From: an uncultured Microbacterium sp.
GTDB taxonomy: Bacteria; Actinomycetota; Actinomycetes; Actinomycetales; Microbacteriaceae
DNA length: 64,000 nt
Assembly (NCBI RefSeq): GCF_947488465.1
Contig: NZ_CANKZA010000001.1
Span: 930,001 to 994,000 of the forward strand
Reading direction: 5' to 3'
In this document: positions 1 through 9,643 of the stretch, in pieces
Layout of the letters: the number at the start of each line of letters is the position of its first letter
Position numbering within the stretch: the first letter of the stretch is position 1
The notes under the pieces: generated by a model
What the model was told of the DNA's origin: nothing
Databases searched by the model: none
What the model saw: the letters and a program-made list of their open reading frames with translations, nothing else
Program-made: the position numbers and the translations under genes

Positions 1-300
1 CGAATCCTCCGAGGCTTTTCCGCCCGTCCGATCGATCGCGATCTGGCCGCTCGCCTTCATGAAGACGCGCGTGGCCCATCCCTTGATGCCCGTGCCGGTG
101 AAGTAATCACTCTTCGCGAGGAAGGACATGCGGCGGTCGATCATCAGCGGGAGGAAGATCGAATCGCTCACCGAGAGGTGGTTGCTCGCGAGAATCGCCG
201 CGCCGGATGCCGGCACGTTGGTGCGTCCCACGATCCAGGGCCGGAAGATCGCCTTGACGATCGGTCCGATCACGACGTACTTCATCACCCAGTAGAACAC
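1..300 (-). CDS. 1-acyl-sn-glycerol-3-phosphate acyltransferase (PlsC family), 3' end outside window
   Basis: Membrane-associated acyltransferase that would add the second acyl chain to lysophosphatidic acid in phospholipid synthesis. Only the first 100 codons are here; the gene reads leftward out of the window. Residues 39-46 read SNHLSVSD, which contains the HX4D catalytic motif (H41, D46) of the PlsC/LPLAT superfamily. GQIAIDR at 85-91 matches the later conserved block. The GTG at 300 begins 2 bases after the ROK kinase stop codon, so the two genes are probably co-transcribed and translationally coupled. No strong Shine-Dalgarno is visible, and an in-frame ATG at 285 is an alternative start. 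Family call is firm; acyl specificity is not visible. Confidence 0.85.
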   Translation of the reverse strand, partial: MFYWVMKYVVIGPIVKAIFRPWIVGRTNVPASGAAILASNHLSVSDSIFLPLMIDRRMSFLAKSDYFTGTGIKGWATRVFMKASGQIAIDRTGGKASEDS

Positions 301-302
301 CG

Positions 303-1238
303 TCAGGTCCGGATTCTCGCGAGGTCGGCCACGCCGACCAGGCCCGCGTCGTTGCCGAGCGTCGCGGTGATGAATCGCGCCGTCGGGCGCTCCCCGAAGC
401 CGGGCAGCGAGGTCTCGTAGGCGATGCGGGTGGGCTCGAGCAGATCTTCGCCCAATTCCGCTACTCCCCCGCCGATGACGAACAGTTCAGGATCGAGAAC
501 CGCCTGGAAAGCGCCGCAGGCCTCGCCGAGCGCCGTCGCCACCCGCCGCACGGCTTCGAGCGCACCGGCATCCTCTTCCGCGAGCAACAGTTGGAGATCC
601 GCACCGGGGACGATCCCGGCGGCGTTTCGGTGAGTGGCAAGGCGCGATCCACGCCCGCCGGCGTCGGCGATGTCGGCGATCTCGCGTTGCAGAGCGCGTC
701 CGGATGCGTATTGCTCGAGGCACCCGTTCTGCCCGCACCCGCAGGGGCGACCGCCCCGGACGAACCGGAGGTGCCCGAGCTCGGCGGCGCTGCCGTTGGC
801 GCCGATGAGGAGCGATCCATCACCGACCGCCGCACCGCCGACACCGGTCCCGAGGGTGATCATGACCATGTCCGTGGACCCCCGTCCGGCGCCGAACCGG
901 TACTCGCCCCAGCCCGCAGCATTGGCGTCATTCTCGAGCGTGACGGGGCGCCCGATCTGCGCTTCGAACTGCGCTCGCAGGGGGGCGTTCTGCCAATCGA
1001 TGTTCGGCGCGTGCAACATCACCGAGCGCGTGCGATCGATGAAGCCGGCGGCGGCCACGCCGACGGCGTGCACCTCGTGCCGCGAAGCGAGCTCGGCGAC
1101 CATCGCGGCCACGGCATCCGCGAGCGCCCCCGTGTCGACGGGCGTCGGAACGCGAAGCTGCTCGACGATCGTGCCGTCGAGGGCGACGACGCCCCCGGCG
1201 ATCTTGGTGCCACCGATGTCGATGCCGACGTTGAGCAC
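303..1238 (-). CDS. ROK-family sugar kinase (glucokinase-like)
   Basis: 311-residue cytoplasmic kinase, normal length for ROK glucokinases. It shows the phosphate-binding motif DIGGTK (7-12), LENDAN (101-106) with the catalytic Asp, GTGVGG near 131, ELGH (153-156), and the ROK zinc cluster CGCGQNGCLE (166-175). The frame stays open upstream to 1364, but I chose GTG 1238 because GAGGAGGA lies directly before it and the DIGGTK motif then sits at its usual N-terminal place. The lack of an N-terminal HTH separates it from ROK repressors. Probable reaction: ATP-dependent phosphorylation of glucose or a related hexose. It is followed by plsC and is divergent from the acyl-CoA synthetase gene. Confidence 0.88.
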   Translation of the reverse strand: MLNVGIDIGGTKIAGGVVALDGTIVEQLRVPTPVDTGALADAVAAMVAELASRHEVHAVGVAAAGFIDRTRSVMLHAPNIDWQNAPLRAQFEAQIGRPVTLENDANAAGWGEYRFGAGRGSTDMVMITLGTGVGGAAVGDGSLLIGANGSAAELGHLRFVRGGRPCGCGQNGCLEQYASGRALQREIADIADAGGRGSRLATHRNAAGIVPGADLQLLLAEEDAGALEAVRRVATALGEACGAFQAVLDPELFVIGGGVAELGEDLLEPTRIAYETSLPGFGERPTARFITATLGNDAGLVGVADLARIRT

Positions 1239-1288
1239 AGTCCTCCTCTCCGCCGACACCGGCGGTGCGGCATCGGAGAGTCTAGTGT

Positions 1289-1302
1289 GGACTGCACAGT
1301 CC
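1289..1302. promoter_or_regulatory. Inverted repeat in the ROK kinase / acyl-CoA synthetase intergenic region
   Basis: GGACTG-CA-CAGTCC is a perfect inverted repeat between the divergent starts at 1238 and 1431. Hexamers resembling actinobacterial -10 boxes (TAGACT) occur on both strands nearby: about 1372 on the plus strand, and about 1285 on the minus strand, partly overlapping the repeat region. It could be an operator serving both genes. This is pattern only; no regulator is assigned. Confidence 0.3.
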
Positions 1303-1430
1303 TCCGGGGTACGCGAACCGGTGTTACCCGAATGGGGCGCGGCACCCGCGGGACTGAGTTTCATCAGCAGTTAGACTCGATCCCGTCGTCATCACCCGAC
1401 GCCACCCGGTACACAAAGGAGTTGCCGCCC

Positions 1431-3266
1431 ATGAGCGCCGTCCAATTCGAAGTCCCCGCGATCGTTCCCGCCGATCCGCAGGCGAACGTCGCTGATCTTC
1501 TCGTCGAACGCGTCAAGGCGACCCCGTCGCTCGCGCTGTTCGCCGTCCCCGAGGGAGACGGGTGGCGCGATATCACCGCCGCGGAGTTCGAACGTGAGGT
1601 CATCGCTCTCGCGAAGGGGTTCGCCGCCGCCGGCATCGAGCCCGGCGACAAGGTCGGCTTCATCGCGCGAACCACCTACCACTGGACGCTGGTCGACTTC
1701 GCTCTGTTCTACGCAGGCGCCGTCATGGTTCCGGTATACGAGACGAGCTCGGCCGGACAGGTCAGCTGGATCCTGTCGGACTCGGGCGCCACCTGGGTCA
1801 TCGGCGAGTCGGAGGACCACGCTGCGCGGATCGCCGAGATCCGCAGTGACGTGCCCCTCATCCGACAGGCATGGACGATGGCCGCCGGAGATCTCGACAC
1901 CCTGACGGCCGCCGGCACCGGGATCACCGACGAAGAGATCGCGCGCCGTCGCTCGATCGCCGTCGGCGCCGACATCGCGACGCTCATCTACACGTCCGGC
2001 TCGACCGGCCGCCCCAAGGGGTGCGTGCTCACGCACAGCAACTTCGTGGAGCTCTGCCGCAACTCCTCCGTCGCACTGAACGAAGTGGTGAGCGTGCCGA
2101 ACTCCTCCACGCTGCTGTTCATCACGACGGCGCACATCTTCGCCCGCTTCATCTCGATCCTCGACATCCATGCGGGTGTGAAGACCGGCCACCAGCCCGA
2201 CACGAAGCAGTTGCTGCCGGCGCTCGGCTCGTTCAAACCGACCTTCCTCCTGGCCGTTCCGCGCGTCTTCGAGAAGGTCTACAACTCGGCCGAGCAGAAG
2301 GCCGAAGCCGGCGGCAAGGGAAAGATCTTCCGCGCCGCTGCCCACACGGCGATCGAGCACTCCCGTCTCCTGCAGGAAGGCAAGAAGGTCCCGTTCGGCA
2401 CCAAGATCAAGTTCGCCCTGTTCGACCGTCTCGTCTACAGCAAGTTGCGCGATGCCATGGGCGGCCGCGTGCAGTACGCCGTTTCAGGATCGGCTCCGCT
2501 CGGACCGCGCCTCGGGCACTTCTTCCACAGCCTCGGCGTCACGATCCTCGAGGGCTACGGCCTCACCGAGACCACGGCGCCCGCGACCGTCAACCTGGCC
2601 ACCAAGTCGAAGATCGGCTCCGTGGGTCCCGTGCTTCCCGGAGTCGGCGTACGTCTGGCCGAGGACGGCGAGGTCGAGGTCCGCGGCATCAACGTGTTCA
2701 AGGAGTACTGGCGCAACCCCGAAGCGACCGCCGAAGCATTCGACGGCGACTGGTTCCGCACGGGGGATATCGGCTCGTTCGATGAGGCGGGCTTCCTCAC
2801 GATCACCGGACGGAAGAAAGAGATCATCGTCACCGCCGGTGGCAAGAACGTGGCCCCGGCTGCGCTCGAAGACCCCATCCGCGCCAACCCGATCGTCGGT
2901 CAGGTGGTCGTCGTCGGCGACCAGAAGCCCTTCATCTCGGCGCTGGTCACACTCGACCCCGAGATGCTCCCCGCATGGCTGGCCAACAACGGGCTCGACC
3001 GTGAGATGTCGCTGACGGATGCTGCAGCTCACCCCACGGTGCGCGAAGAGGTCCAGCGCGCGATCGACATCGCGAACAAGAAGGTCTCGCGCGCGGAGTC
3101 GATCCGCAAGTTCGCGATCCTCGACACCGAGTGGACGGAAGCCTCCGGTCACCTCACGCCGAAGATGAGCATCAAGCGGAACATCATCATGCAGGACTTC
3201 GCAGGCGCGGTCGAAGACCTCTACAACGTGCCGGTCTCGACGACGAACATCCCGCTCGGCGGCTGA
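1431..3266 (+). CDS. Long-chain fatty-acid--CoA ligase (FadD15-like)
   Basis: 611-residue AMP-forming acyl-CoA synthetase, activating fatty acids to acyl-CoA with ATP for degradation or lipid synthesis. Visible motifs: P-loop YTSGSTGRPKG (about 187-197), linker motif EGYGLTET (about 373), GDWFRTGD (about 442) and GRKKEIIVTAGGKN (about 460). The ATG at 1431 is preceded by AAAGGAG at good spacing, so the much longer open frame upstream is not coding. A strong terminator follows the stop. The nearby PlsC gene recalls the fadD15/plsC neighbourhood of other Actinobacteria. Chain-length preference cannot be read from sequence. Confidence 0.92.
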   Translation: MSAVQFEVPAIVPADPQANVADLLVERVKATPSLALFAVPEGDGWRDITAAEFEREVIALAKGFAAAGIEPGDKVGFIARTTYHWTLVDFALFYAGAVMVPVYETSSAGQVSWILSDSGATWVIGESEDHAARIAEIRSDVPLIRQAWTMAAGDLDTLTAAGTGITDEEIARRRSIAVGADIATLIYTSGSTGRPKGCVLTHSNFVELCRNSSVALNEVVSVPNSSTLLFITTAHIFARFISILDIHAGVKTGHQPDTKQLLPALGSFKPTFLLAVPRVFEKVYNSAEQKAEAGGKGKIFRAAAHTAIEHSRLLQEGKKVPFGTKIKFALFDRLVYSKLRDAMGGRVQYAVSGSAPLGPRLGHFFHSLGVTILEGYGLTETTAPATVNLATKSKIGSVGPVLPGVGVRLAEDGEVEVRGINVFKEYWRNPEATAEAFDGDWFRTGDIGSFDEAGFLTITGRKKEIIVTAGGKNVAPAALEDPIRANPIVGQVVVVGDQKPFISALVTLDPEMLPAWLANNGLDREMSLTDAAAHPTVREEVQRAIDIANKKVSRAESIRKFAILDTEWTEASGHLTPKMSIKRNIIMQDFAGAVEDLYNVPVSTTNIPLGG

Positions 3267-3282
3267 TCGCCCGAAGAAAGCA

Positions 3283-3317
3283 CAACGACCGGCGGAGCTT
3301 CGGCTCCCCGGTCGTTG
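3283..3317 (+). terminator. Rho-independent terminator after the acyl-CoA synthetase gene
   Basis: CAACGACCGG pairs with CCGGTCGTTG, extended inward by GGAGC/GCTCC closed by a TTCG loop, then TTGTTGG. It lies between convergent genes and may serve both. Confidence 0.85.
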
Positions 3318-3330
3318 TTGTTGGTGCGTG

Positions 3331-3420
3331 AGGTTTCGATACGCGACGGTGCGCGCCGCTACTCCACCTGAGTCGCAGCCGCATCAACGCCGCTGCGCGG
3401 CATTGACCCGTCTCGACTCA
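3331..3420. repeat. Dispersed intergenic repeat (GGTTTCGATACG type)
   Basis: The stretch begins GAGGTTTCGATACG and ends near CGTCTCGACTC, a composition repeated in diverged form around 39620-39700 and 43310-43385. Elements with a TTTCGATAC end and a CTCGAC end are common intergenic repeats in Microbacteriaceae (general knowledge). No gene is present in it. Confidence 0.4.
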
Positions 3421-3909
3421 GAACCAGCTGGACTCGCGGATCTCGCGCATCGCCTGGCGCCGCGTGTCGGCGGGCAGACGATCGAGATACAGCTTCCCGT
3501 CGAGGTGATCGGTCTCGTGTTGCAGCGCCTGGGCCAACAGGCCCTCGCCTTCCAGCACGACCTCGTTGCCGTCGAGATCCGTGCCGACGACTTTCGCCCA
3601 CGGATACCGGATCGCGTCATGCCAGAGACCCGGAACCGACAGGCATCCTTCGCCGACCGGCTGCGGCTCCCCCGACACCTCGACGAGCACCGGATTGAGC
3701 ACATATCCGATGTCGCCATCGATGTTGTAGCTGAACGCGCGAAGGCCCACACCGATCTGGGGAGCCGCGACGCCAGCTCGCCCCGCCGGCTCCACGGAGT
3801 CGAGGAGGTCCCGGACGAGCGCGCGGATGCCGTCATCGACGACGTCGATGGCCGCGCTCGGTGCACGAAGAACCGGGTCGCCGAACAGGCGGATCGGACG
3901 GACGGGCAT
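3418..3909 (-). CDS. def: Peptide deformylase
   Basis: 163-residue metalloenzyme that removes the N-formyl group from nascent proteins. All three signature motifs are present: GVAAPQIGV (46-54; motif 1), EGCLSVPG (87-94; metal ligand C89) and QHETDH (130-135; ligands H131 and H135, catalytic E132). Length is typical of type I enzymes. Its ATG overlaps the last base of the upstream MinD-like gene (TGATG), so the two are translationally coupled. No methionyl-tRNA formyltransferase gene is adjacent. Confidence 0.95.
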   Translation of the reverse strand: MPVRPIRLFGDPVLRAPSAAIDVVDDGIRALVRDLLDSVEPAGRAGVAAPQIGVGLRAFSYNIDGDIGYVLNPVLVEVSGEPQPVGEGCLSVPGLWHDAIRYPWAKVVGTDLDGNEVVLEGEGLLAQALQHETDHLDGKLYLDRLPADTRRQAMREIRESSWF

Positions 3910-5279
3910 CAGACGGCAGCCGGGACCCGTAGGCCCTCGACGACGGTGGCGGCCAGTTCGCGGGCGGCCTGGCGGGTCTCGGGCTGAAGATCGCGGAAGG
4001 ACACGGTGCTGCCCGAGGCGATGTGCGGGTCGTAGGGCATGCGGACGACCGCGCGGACGCGACTGCGGAAGTGCGCGTCGAGTTCACTCGCGCGCACGAG
4101 CGCGGCCCCGGGCCGCGCAGCGTTGAGCACCACGACAGCGCGGCGCGCCTGCTCGGCGAATCCGTTGGTCTCCAGCCAGGTCAGCGTCTCGGCGGCCAGA
4201 CGGGCCTCGTCGATGCTCAAGCCGGTCACGATCACGAGCTCGTCGGCACGGTCGAGCGTCGCCTCCATCACCGAGTGCACGATGCCGGTGCCGGTATCGG
4301 TGAGCACGATCGAGTAGAAGTGCGCGGCGATCTCCGCGACCTGCTGGTAGTCGGCGTCGCTGAACGCTTCCGACACGTGCGGGTCGGTCTCCGAGGCGAG
4401 CACGTCCAGCCGCGTTTCGTCTCGCGAGACGATGCGCGAGATGTCGTTGAACCCGTGGACGTCGCCGCGGGCGCGAACGAGATCGCGCACGGTCTGACCG
4501 CTGGCCCTCCCGACCCGATCGGCCAGCGTGCCCCGGTCCGGATTGGCGTCGACGGCGATGACGCGATCGTCGCGCGCATCGGCGAGGGCCATCCCGAGCA
4601 GTGTCGTCACGGTCGTCTTGCCGACACCGCCCTTGCGCGAGAGCACCGGAACGAACCGCGCCCCGCCCGCGAGCGGCGCACCGATGCGACGGTCGAGTTC
4701 TTTGCGGGCGCGTGCGCGCTTGCTGTCGCCGAGGTTGATGCGGCGGCCGGACAACGAATAGACGATGTGCTGCCACGTTCCTTCGGGTTCCGGGCGCACG
4801 ATGTGCGCCGGATCGAGGAGCCGGTCGGACGTCAGCAGGTCGGAGCTTTCCCGATCCGCTTCGAAATCACCGAGGCGTCGAGAGTGCAGCGCGATCTCGG
4901 ACGTCCGCGGGCGGACTCGTTCGTGGTGGTCGAGGTCCTGCGCGGCGACGGCCTCGACGGATGCATCGACGACCGGCACGCTCGTCGTGTCTCCGAGGCG
5001 GGCGACGCGGCCGACATCCACCTTCTTCTTCGTCGACGGTGCGAACGCAGGCTCGGCGGGCTTCGCGGGTGCCTCCGCCGCAGCGACGAGCGCGACGTCA
5101 TCGAGCACGACGTCATCATCGTCGAAATCGTCGTCGCCGCCGAGCGTCGGCACCACGATCTCGACGTGCGCGGTCGACCCGTCGACGATCCCGACGCCGG
5201 ACACATCGACGCTTTCCGTCGTGTTCAGGACGCCATGGTCAGGGTCGTTCGACGAGCTCTCGTCATGGTCATGACTCAC
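3909..5279 (-). CDS. MinD/ParA-like P-loop ATPase with long acidic N-terminal region
   Basis: 456 residues. The first ~190 are low-complexity, rich in Asp, Val, Thr and Ala and probably disordered. The C-terminal part is a deviant Walker-A ATPase with [11 protein letters not shown] (about 213-223) and a [11 protein letters not shown]alker A' segment. The layout resembles MinD-like ATPases linked to type VII secretion (EspI-like), but no ESX genes are visible here, so the role is unknown; membrane-linked positioning or secretion is only an inference. It is co-transcribed with def by a 1-base stop/start overlap. Confidence 0.8.
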   Translation of the reverse strand: MSHDHDESSSNDPDHGVLNTTESVDVSGVGIVDGSTAHVEIVVPTLGGDDDFDDDDVVLDDVALVAAAEAPAKPAEPAFAPSTKKKVDVGRVARLGDTTSVPVVDASVEAVAAQDLDHHERVRPRTSEIALHSRRLGDFEADRESSDLLTSDRLLDPAHIVRPEPEGTWQHIVYSLSGRRINLGDSKRARARKELDRRIGAPLAGGARFVPVLSRKGGVGKTTVTTLLGMALADARDDRVIAVDANPDRGTLADRVGRASGQTVRDLVRARGDVHGFNDISRIVSRDETRLDVLASETDPHVSEAFSDADYQQVAEIAAHFYSIVLTDTGTGIVHSVMEATLDRADELVIVTGLSIDEARLAAETLTWLETNGFAEQARRAVVVLNAARPGAALVRASELDAHFRSRVRAVVRMPYDPHIASGSTVSFRDLQPETRQAARELAATVVEGLRVPAAV

Positions 5280-5329
5280 GGTGCACTCTCCCAGAATGTT
5301 CTCGGATGCGAGGCATCCAACATCACAGG

Positions 5330-8300
5330 CTACTCGGCGGGCCGGACGACGACCAAAAGGTCGCCGGCTTCGACCGCTGCCGTGCCCGTGATCGCGAGGC
5401 GCTCCACCGTGCCGTCGACGGGTGCGGTGATCGCCGCTTCCATCTTCATGGCCTCGATCGAGGCGACCGGCTGTCCGGCCTTCACGACATCTCCCACAGC
5501 CGCCTTGATCGTCACGACACCCGCGAACGGGGCGGCGACCTGACCGGCCTTGCTGGTGTCGGCTTTCTCGACCGTCACCTTGTCGACGGCGATCGAACGG
5601 TCGCGCACCCAGACCGGGCGCAGTTGCCCGTTCAGGGTCGTCATGACCGTGCGCATGCCCGCAGCATCCGGCTCACCGATCGCCTCGAGCCCGACGTAGA
5701 GCTGCACCCCGGGATCGATTTCGGCGACGTGCTCTTCGCCCGGCTTGAGGCCGTAGAAGTAGTCGGGCGTTCCGAGCGCCGACAGGTCACCGTACGCCTC
5801 GCGTGTCGCTTCGAACTCCTTCGCCGGTCCGGGGAACAGCAGCCGGTTGAGGGTGCGACGGCGCGTCGCGGCGTCGCCTGTGAGCCCCTCCTCCTCGGCG
5901 GGGGTGAGGGCGGGGATCTCGATCTTGATCTCGCGCCCGGCCAGCACCTTCGTCCGGAACGGTTCCGGCCATCCGCCCGGGAGATCGCCGAGCTCGCCCG
6001 CCATGAATCCGACGACCGAGTCGGGGATGTCGTAGTTCTGCGGGTTCTGTTCGAAATCGGCCGGATCGGCCTTCGCTGCCACCAACGCGAGAGCGAGGTC
6101 GCCGACGACCTTCGACGAGGGCGTCACCTTCGGAATGCGTCCGAGGATGCGATCTGCCGCGGCGTACATGTCCTCGATGCGCTCGAACTCATCGGCCATC
6201 CCCAGGGCGATCGCCTGCTGGCGAAGGTTCGAGAGCTGACCACCCGGGATCTCGTGGTGGTAGACGCGCCCGGTGGGGCCGGGCAAACCCGACTCGAACG
6301 GGCGGTACAGGTGGCGGACGCCCTCCCAGTACGGCTCGAGATCGCTGACGTTCTGCAGCGACAGCCCGGTATCACGATCGGTGTACGCGAGGGCGGCCAC
6401 CAAGGCGGATAGCGACGGCTGACTGGTTGTTCCGGCCAGCGGTGCGGCGGCGGCATCCACCGCGTCGGCACCCGCGGCGCTGGCAGCCAGCAGTGTCGCT
6501 AACTGACCACCCGCCGTGTCGTGGGTGTGCACCTGTACCGGCAGGTCGAAGCGCTCGCGGAGCGCGCGCACGAGGGTGGCGGCAGCGGCCGGACGCAGCA
6601 GTCCCGCCATGTCCTTGATCGCGAGCACGTGCGCGCCGGACGCGGCGATCCGGTCGGCCAGCTTCAGGTAGTAGTCGAGGGTATACAGCTCTTCGGCGGG
6701 GTTGAGCAGGTCGCCCGTGTAGCAGAGGGCGACCTCTGCCACGGCGGTCCCCGTCTCGAGGACGGCCGAGATCGCCGGGAGCATCTGGTCGACGTCGTTG
6801 AGCGCGTCGAAGATGCGGAAGATGTCGACGCCGGATGCCGCCGCTTCCTTGACGAATGCGTCGGTCACGGCCGTCGGCCGGGGCGTGTAGCCGACCGTGT
6901 TGCGTCCGCGCAACAGCATCTGGATCGGAATGTTGGGCATGGCATCGCGGAGCGCCTCCAGGCGCTCCCACGGGTCTTCGGCGAGGAAGCGGAGAGCGAC
7001 GTCGTACGTCGCGCCGCCCCACGCTTCGACCGAGAGCAGTTCCGGCGTCATGCGGGCCAGGTGCGGTCCGACGCGGACGAGGTCACGCGTGCGCACGCGG
7101 GTCGCGAGGAGCGACTGGTGTGCATCGCGGAACGTGGTCTCGGTGACGGCGAGAGCCGTCTGCGCACGCAATGCCTGTGCGAAGCCGGCCGGACCGAGAT
7201 CACGCAGACGCTGACGGTTGCCGCTGGGCGGGGGCGCCAACAGATCGAGCTCGGGCAGCTTGCTGCCGGGCGAGACGGAGAGCGGCTTCTCCCCGTAGGG
7301 GCGGTTGACGGTCACGTCGGCCAGCCAGTTCAGCAGCTTCGTCGCACGGTCGCGCGACGGGTTGCTCGTGAGGAGCTCGGGACGCTCGTCGATGAACGAG
7401 GTGGAGAGGTCGCCGGCGACGAAGGCCGGGTCGTTCAGCACGGCACGGAGGAAGGGCACGTTGGTCGAGACGCCACGGATGCGGTACTCCGCCAGGGCCC
7501 GCTTGGCGCGCGCGACCGCTGCCGGAAAATCGCGGCCACGGCATGTGAGCTTGGCGAGCATGGAGTCGAAGTGCGGGCTGATCTGCGAGCCTGCCGCCGT
7601 GGTGCCGCCGTCGAGGCGGATGCCGGCACCACCGGGCGAGCGATATGTCGTGATGCGGCCGGTGTCGGGGCGGAACCCCTGCGAGGGGTCTTCCGTGGTG
7701 ATGCGGGTTTGGAGCGCCGCGCCGCGCAGATGGATGTTCTCCTGCTGCAGGCCGAGCTCTTCCAGAGTCGCACCCGCCGCGATCAGCATCTGCGACTGCA
7801 CGAGGTCGACATCCGTGACCTCTTCCGTGACGGTGTGCTCGACCTGGATGCGAGGGTTCATCTCGATGAAGACGGCCTCGCCGGTGCGGGGACCGGCGGT
7901 TTCGAGGAGAAACTCGACCGTGCCGGCGTTGACGTAGCCGATCGAGCGGGCGAACGCGACCGCGTGGGCGTGCAACGCATCGCGGATCGCGGGGTCGAGG
8001 TTCGGCGCGGGCGCGATCTCGACGACCTTCTGATGGCGGCGCTGCACCGAGCAGTCGCGCTCGAAGAGATGCACGGTCTCCCCCGCGGCATCCGCCAGGA
8101 TCTGCACTTCGATGTGCCGCGGGCGCATGACGGCTTGCTCGAGGAACACACGCGCGTCACCGAAGGCCGCTCCGGCCTCGCGCATCGCCTCGGCGATCGC
8201 GGGGGGCAGCTCTCCGGGAGTCTCGACCCGGCGCATGCCGCGCCCGCCGCCGCCGGCGACGGCTTTGACGAAGATGGGAAATCCGATGTCCGCGGCCTGC

Positions 8301-8737
8301 GCCACGAGCTCGTCCACGTCGTCTGCGGCGGGGGTGGAGCGCAACACCGGGACGCCTGCGGCGATCGCGTGCTCTTTCGCCGTGACCTTGTTGCCGGCCA
8401 TCTCGAGAGCGAGCGAGGGCGGCCCGATGAACGTGATGCCGTTCTCGGCGGCGCGCGCCGCCAGCTCGGGGTTCTCCGAGAGGAATCCGTAGCCGGGGTA
8501 GATCGCGTCGGCGCCGGAGGCCAGAGCGACCCGGATGATCTCGTCGACGTCGAGGTACGCGCGGACCGGATGCCCCTTCTCGCCGATCTCGTACGACTCG
8601 TCCGCCTTCTGGCGATGAAGCGACCCGCGGTCCTCCCAGGGGAAGACGGCGACCGTTCGTGCGCCGAGCTCAACGGCAGCTCGGAACGCGCGAATCGCGA
8701 TCTCGCCACGGTTCGCGACCAGGATTTTACGGAACAT
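5330..8737 (-). CDS. pyc: Pyruvate carboxylase
   Basis: 1135 residues, the expected size for single-chain pyruvate carboxylase, which makes oxaloacetate from pyruvate, bicarbonate and ATP (anaplerosis). Domain order: biotin carboxylase (starts FRKILVANRGEIAIR; glycine-rich AGGGGRGMR; EMNPRIQVEH), carboxyltransferase (LRGRNTVGYTPRP near 610-625, metal-site VHTHDTAG near 740) and C-terminal biotinyl domain with the biotinylation motif EAMKMEA. ATG 8737 with GAGGTGAG just before it is preferred; an in-frame GTG two codons upstream is possible. Long open frames on the opposite strand are artefacts of its codon bias. Confidence 0.96.
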   Translation of the reverse strand: MFRKILVANRGEIAIRAFRAAVELGARTVAVFPWEDRGSLHRQKADESYEIGEKGHPVRAYLDVDEIIRVALASGADAIYPGYGFLSENPELAARAAENGITFIGPPSLALEMAGNKVTAKEHAIAAGVPVLRSTPAADDVDELVAQAADIGFPIFVKAVAGGGGRGMRRVETPGELPPAIAEAMREAGAAFGDARVFLEQAVMRPRHIEVQILADAAGETVHLFERDCSVQRRHQKVVEIAPAPNLDPAIRDALHAHAVAFARSIGYVNAGTVEFLLETAGPRTGEAVFIEMNPRIQVEHTVTEEVTDVDLVQSQMLIAAGATLEELGLQQENIHLRGAALQTRITTEDPSQGFRPDTGRITTYRSPGGAGIRLDGGTTAAGSQISPHFDSMLAKLTCRGRDFPAAVARAKRALAEYRIRGVSTNVPFLRAVLNDPAFVAGDLSTSFIDERPELLTSNPSRDRATKLLNWLADVTVNRPYGEKPLSVSPGSKLPELDLLAPPPSGNRQRLRDLGPAGFAQALRAQTALAVTETTFRDAHQSLLATRVRTRDLVRVGPHLARMTPELLSVEAWGGATYDVALRFLAEDPWERLEALRDAMPNIPIQMLLRGRNTVGYTPRPTAVTDAFVKEAAASGVDIFRIFDALNDVDQMLPAISAVLETGTAVAEVALCYTGDLLNPAEELYTLDYYLKLADRIAASGAHVLAIKDMAGLLRPAAAATLVRALRERFDLPVQVHTHDTAGGQLATLLAASAAGADAVDAAAAPLAGTTSQPSLSALVAALAYTDRDTGLSLQNVSDLEPYWEGVRHLYRPFESGLPGPTGRVYHHEIPGGQLSNLRQQAIALGMADEFERIEDMYAAADRILGRIPKVTPSSKVVGDLALALVAAKADPADFEQNPQNYDIPDSVVGFMAGELGDLPGGWPEPFRTKVLAGREIKIEIPALTPAEEEGLTGDAATRRRTLNRLLFPGPAKEFEATREAYGDLSALGTPDYFYGLKPGEEHVAEIDPGVQLYVGLEAIGEPDAAGMRTVMTTLNGQLRPVWVRDRSIAVDKVTVEKADTSKAGQVAAPFAGVVTIKAAVGDVVKAGQPVASIEAMKMEAAITAPVDGTVERLAITGTAAVEAGDLLVVVRPAE

Positions 8738-8832
8738 GCTCACCTCATTGGGATGCCGGGGCTCCAGTGCATCGGGCCACCGTCGGCGGGCTGAGTACCC
8801 TCACAGCCTAGGGGACGGTAACGTAGAGCCTC

Positions 8833-9639
8833 GTGCACGTACTTTCCGTCAGCTCCCTCAAGGGTGGCGTCGGCAAGACCACCGTGACCCTCGGCCTCGC
8901 CTCGGCGGCGTTCGCTCGTGGGGTGCGAACTCTTGTCGTCGACCTCGACCCGCAGTCTGACGTGTCCACGGGGATGGACATCCAAGTCGCCGGACGCCTG
9001 AACGTTGCCGATGTGCTGGCCAACCCGAAGGAGAAAGTGGTCCGTCAGGCCATCACCTCCAGCGGCTGGGCCAAGGTGCACCCCGGCACGATCGACGTGA
9101 TGATCGGCAGCCCGTCTGCCATCAACTTCGACGGCCCGCACCCAAGCGTGCGCGACGTGTGGAAGCTCGAAGAGGCGCTCGCCACGATCGAGGCTGACTA
9201 CGACCTGGTCCTCATCGATTGCGCCCCGTCGCTGAACGCGTTGACGCGCACGGCGTGGGCAGCATCCGACCGGGTCATCGTCGTGACCGAACCGGGTCTG
9301 TTCTCCGTCGCCGCCGCCGACCGTGCGCTCCGCGCGATCGAAGAGATCCGCCGCGGCCTGTCGCCCCGTCTCCAGCCCCTCGGTATCGTCGTCAACCGCG
9401 TGCGCCCGCAGTCGATCGAGCACCAGTTCCGCATCAAGGAACTGCGCGACATGTTCGGTCCGCTCGTGTTGTCACCTCAACTGCCCGAGCGCACGTCGCT
9501 GCAGCAGGCGCAGGGCGCGGCGAAGCCGTTGCACATCTGGCCGGGCGATTCGGCGCAAGAGCTCGCGGGTGACTTCGACGCCTTGCTCGACCGGGTCATG
9601 CGCACCGGCCGCATCGCCGCCGGCGAACAGCGCGCCTGA
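8833..9639 (+). CDS. ParA-family ATPase
   Basis: 268 residues with the deviant Walker A KGGVGKTT at 10-17, Walker A' VDLDPQSDVSTG and Walker B VLIDCAPSLNALT. Such ATPases position chromosomes, plasmids or protein cargo. There is no ParB gene or parS-like site next to it, so it is probably an orphan cargo-positioning ParA rather than the main chromosome segregation gene. The GTG start has no Shine-Dalgarno. TAACGT at 8819-8824 could be a -10 box placing the transcript start at or next to the GTG, which would make the mRNA leaderless (inference). Confidence 0.85.
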   Translation: MHVLSVSSLKGGVGKTTVTLGLASAAFARGVRTLVVDLDPQSDVSTGMDIQVAGRLNVADVLANPKEKVVRQAITSSGWAKVHPGTIDVMIGSPSAINFDGPHPSVRDVWKLEEALATIEADYDLVLIDCAPSLNALTRTAWAASDRVIVVTEPGLFSVAAADRALRAIEEIRRGLSPRLQPLGIVVNRVRPQSIEHQFRIKELRDMFGPLVLSPQLPERTSLQQAQGAAKPLHIWPGDSAQELAGDFDALLDRVMRTGRIAAGEQRA

Positions 9640-9643
9640 CCCC

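Noticed and set aside
591..1430. N-terminal extension of the acyl-CoA synthetase
   Set aside because: The frame runs through the antisense of the ROK kinase; the family start and a ribosome site are at 1431.
6521..8794. 757-codon open frame antisense to pyruvate carboxylase
   Set aside because: The opposite strand encodes a complete, conserved pyruvate carboxylase; the antisense frame is a by-product of high-GC codon bias and has no known domain.
8833..9639. Chromosome replication origin or parS region around parA
   Set aside because: No parB, gidB, rnpA or dnaA neighbours and no parS-like 16-mer; the ParA is an orphan.
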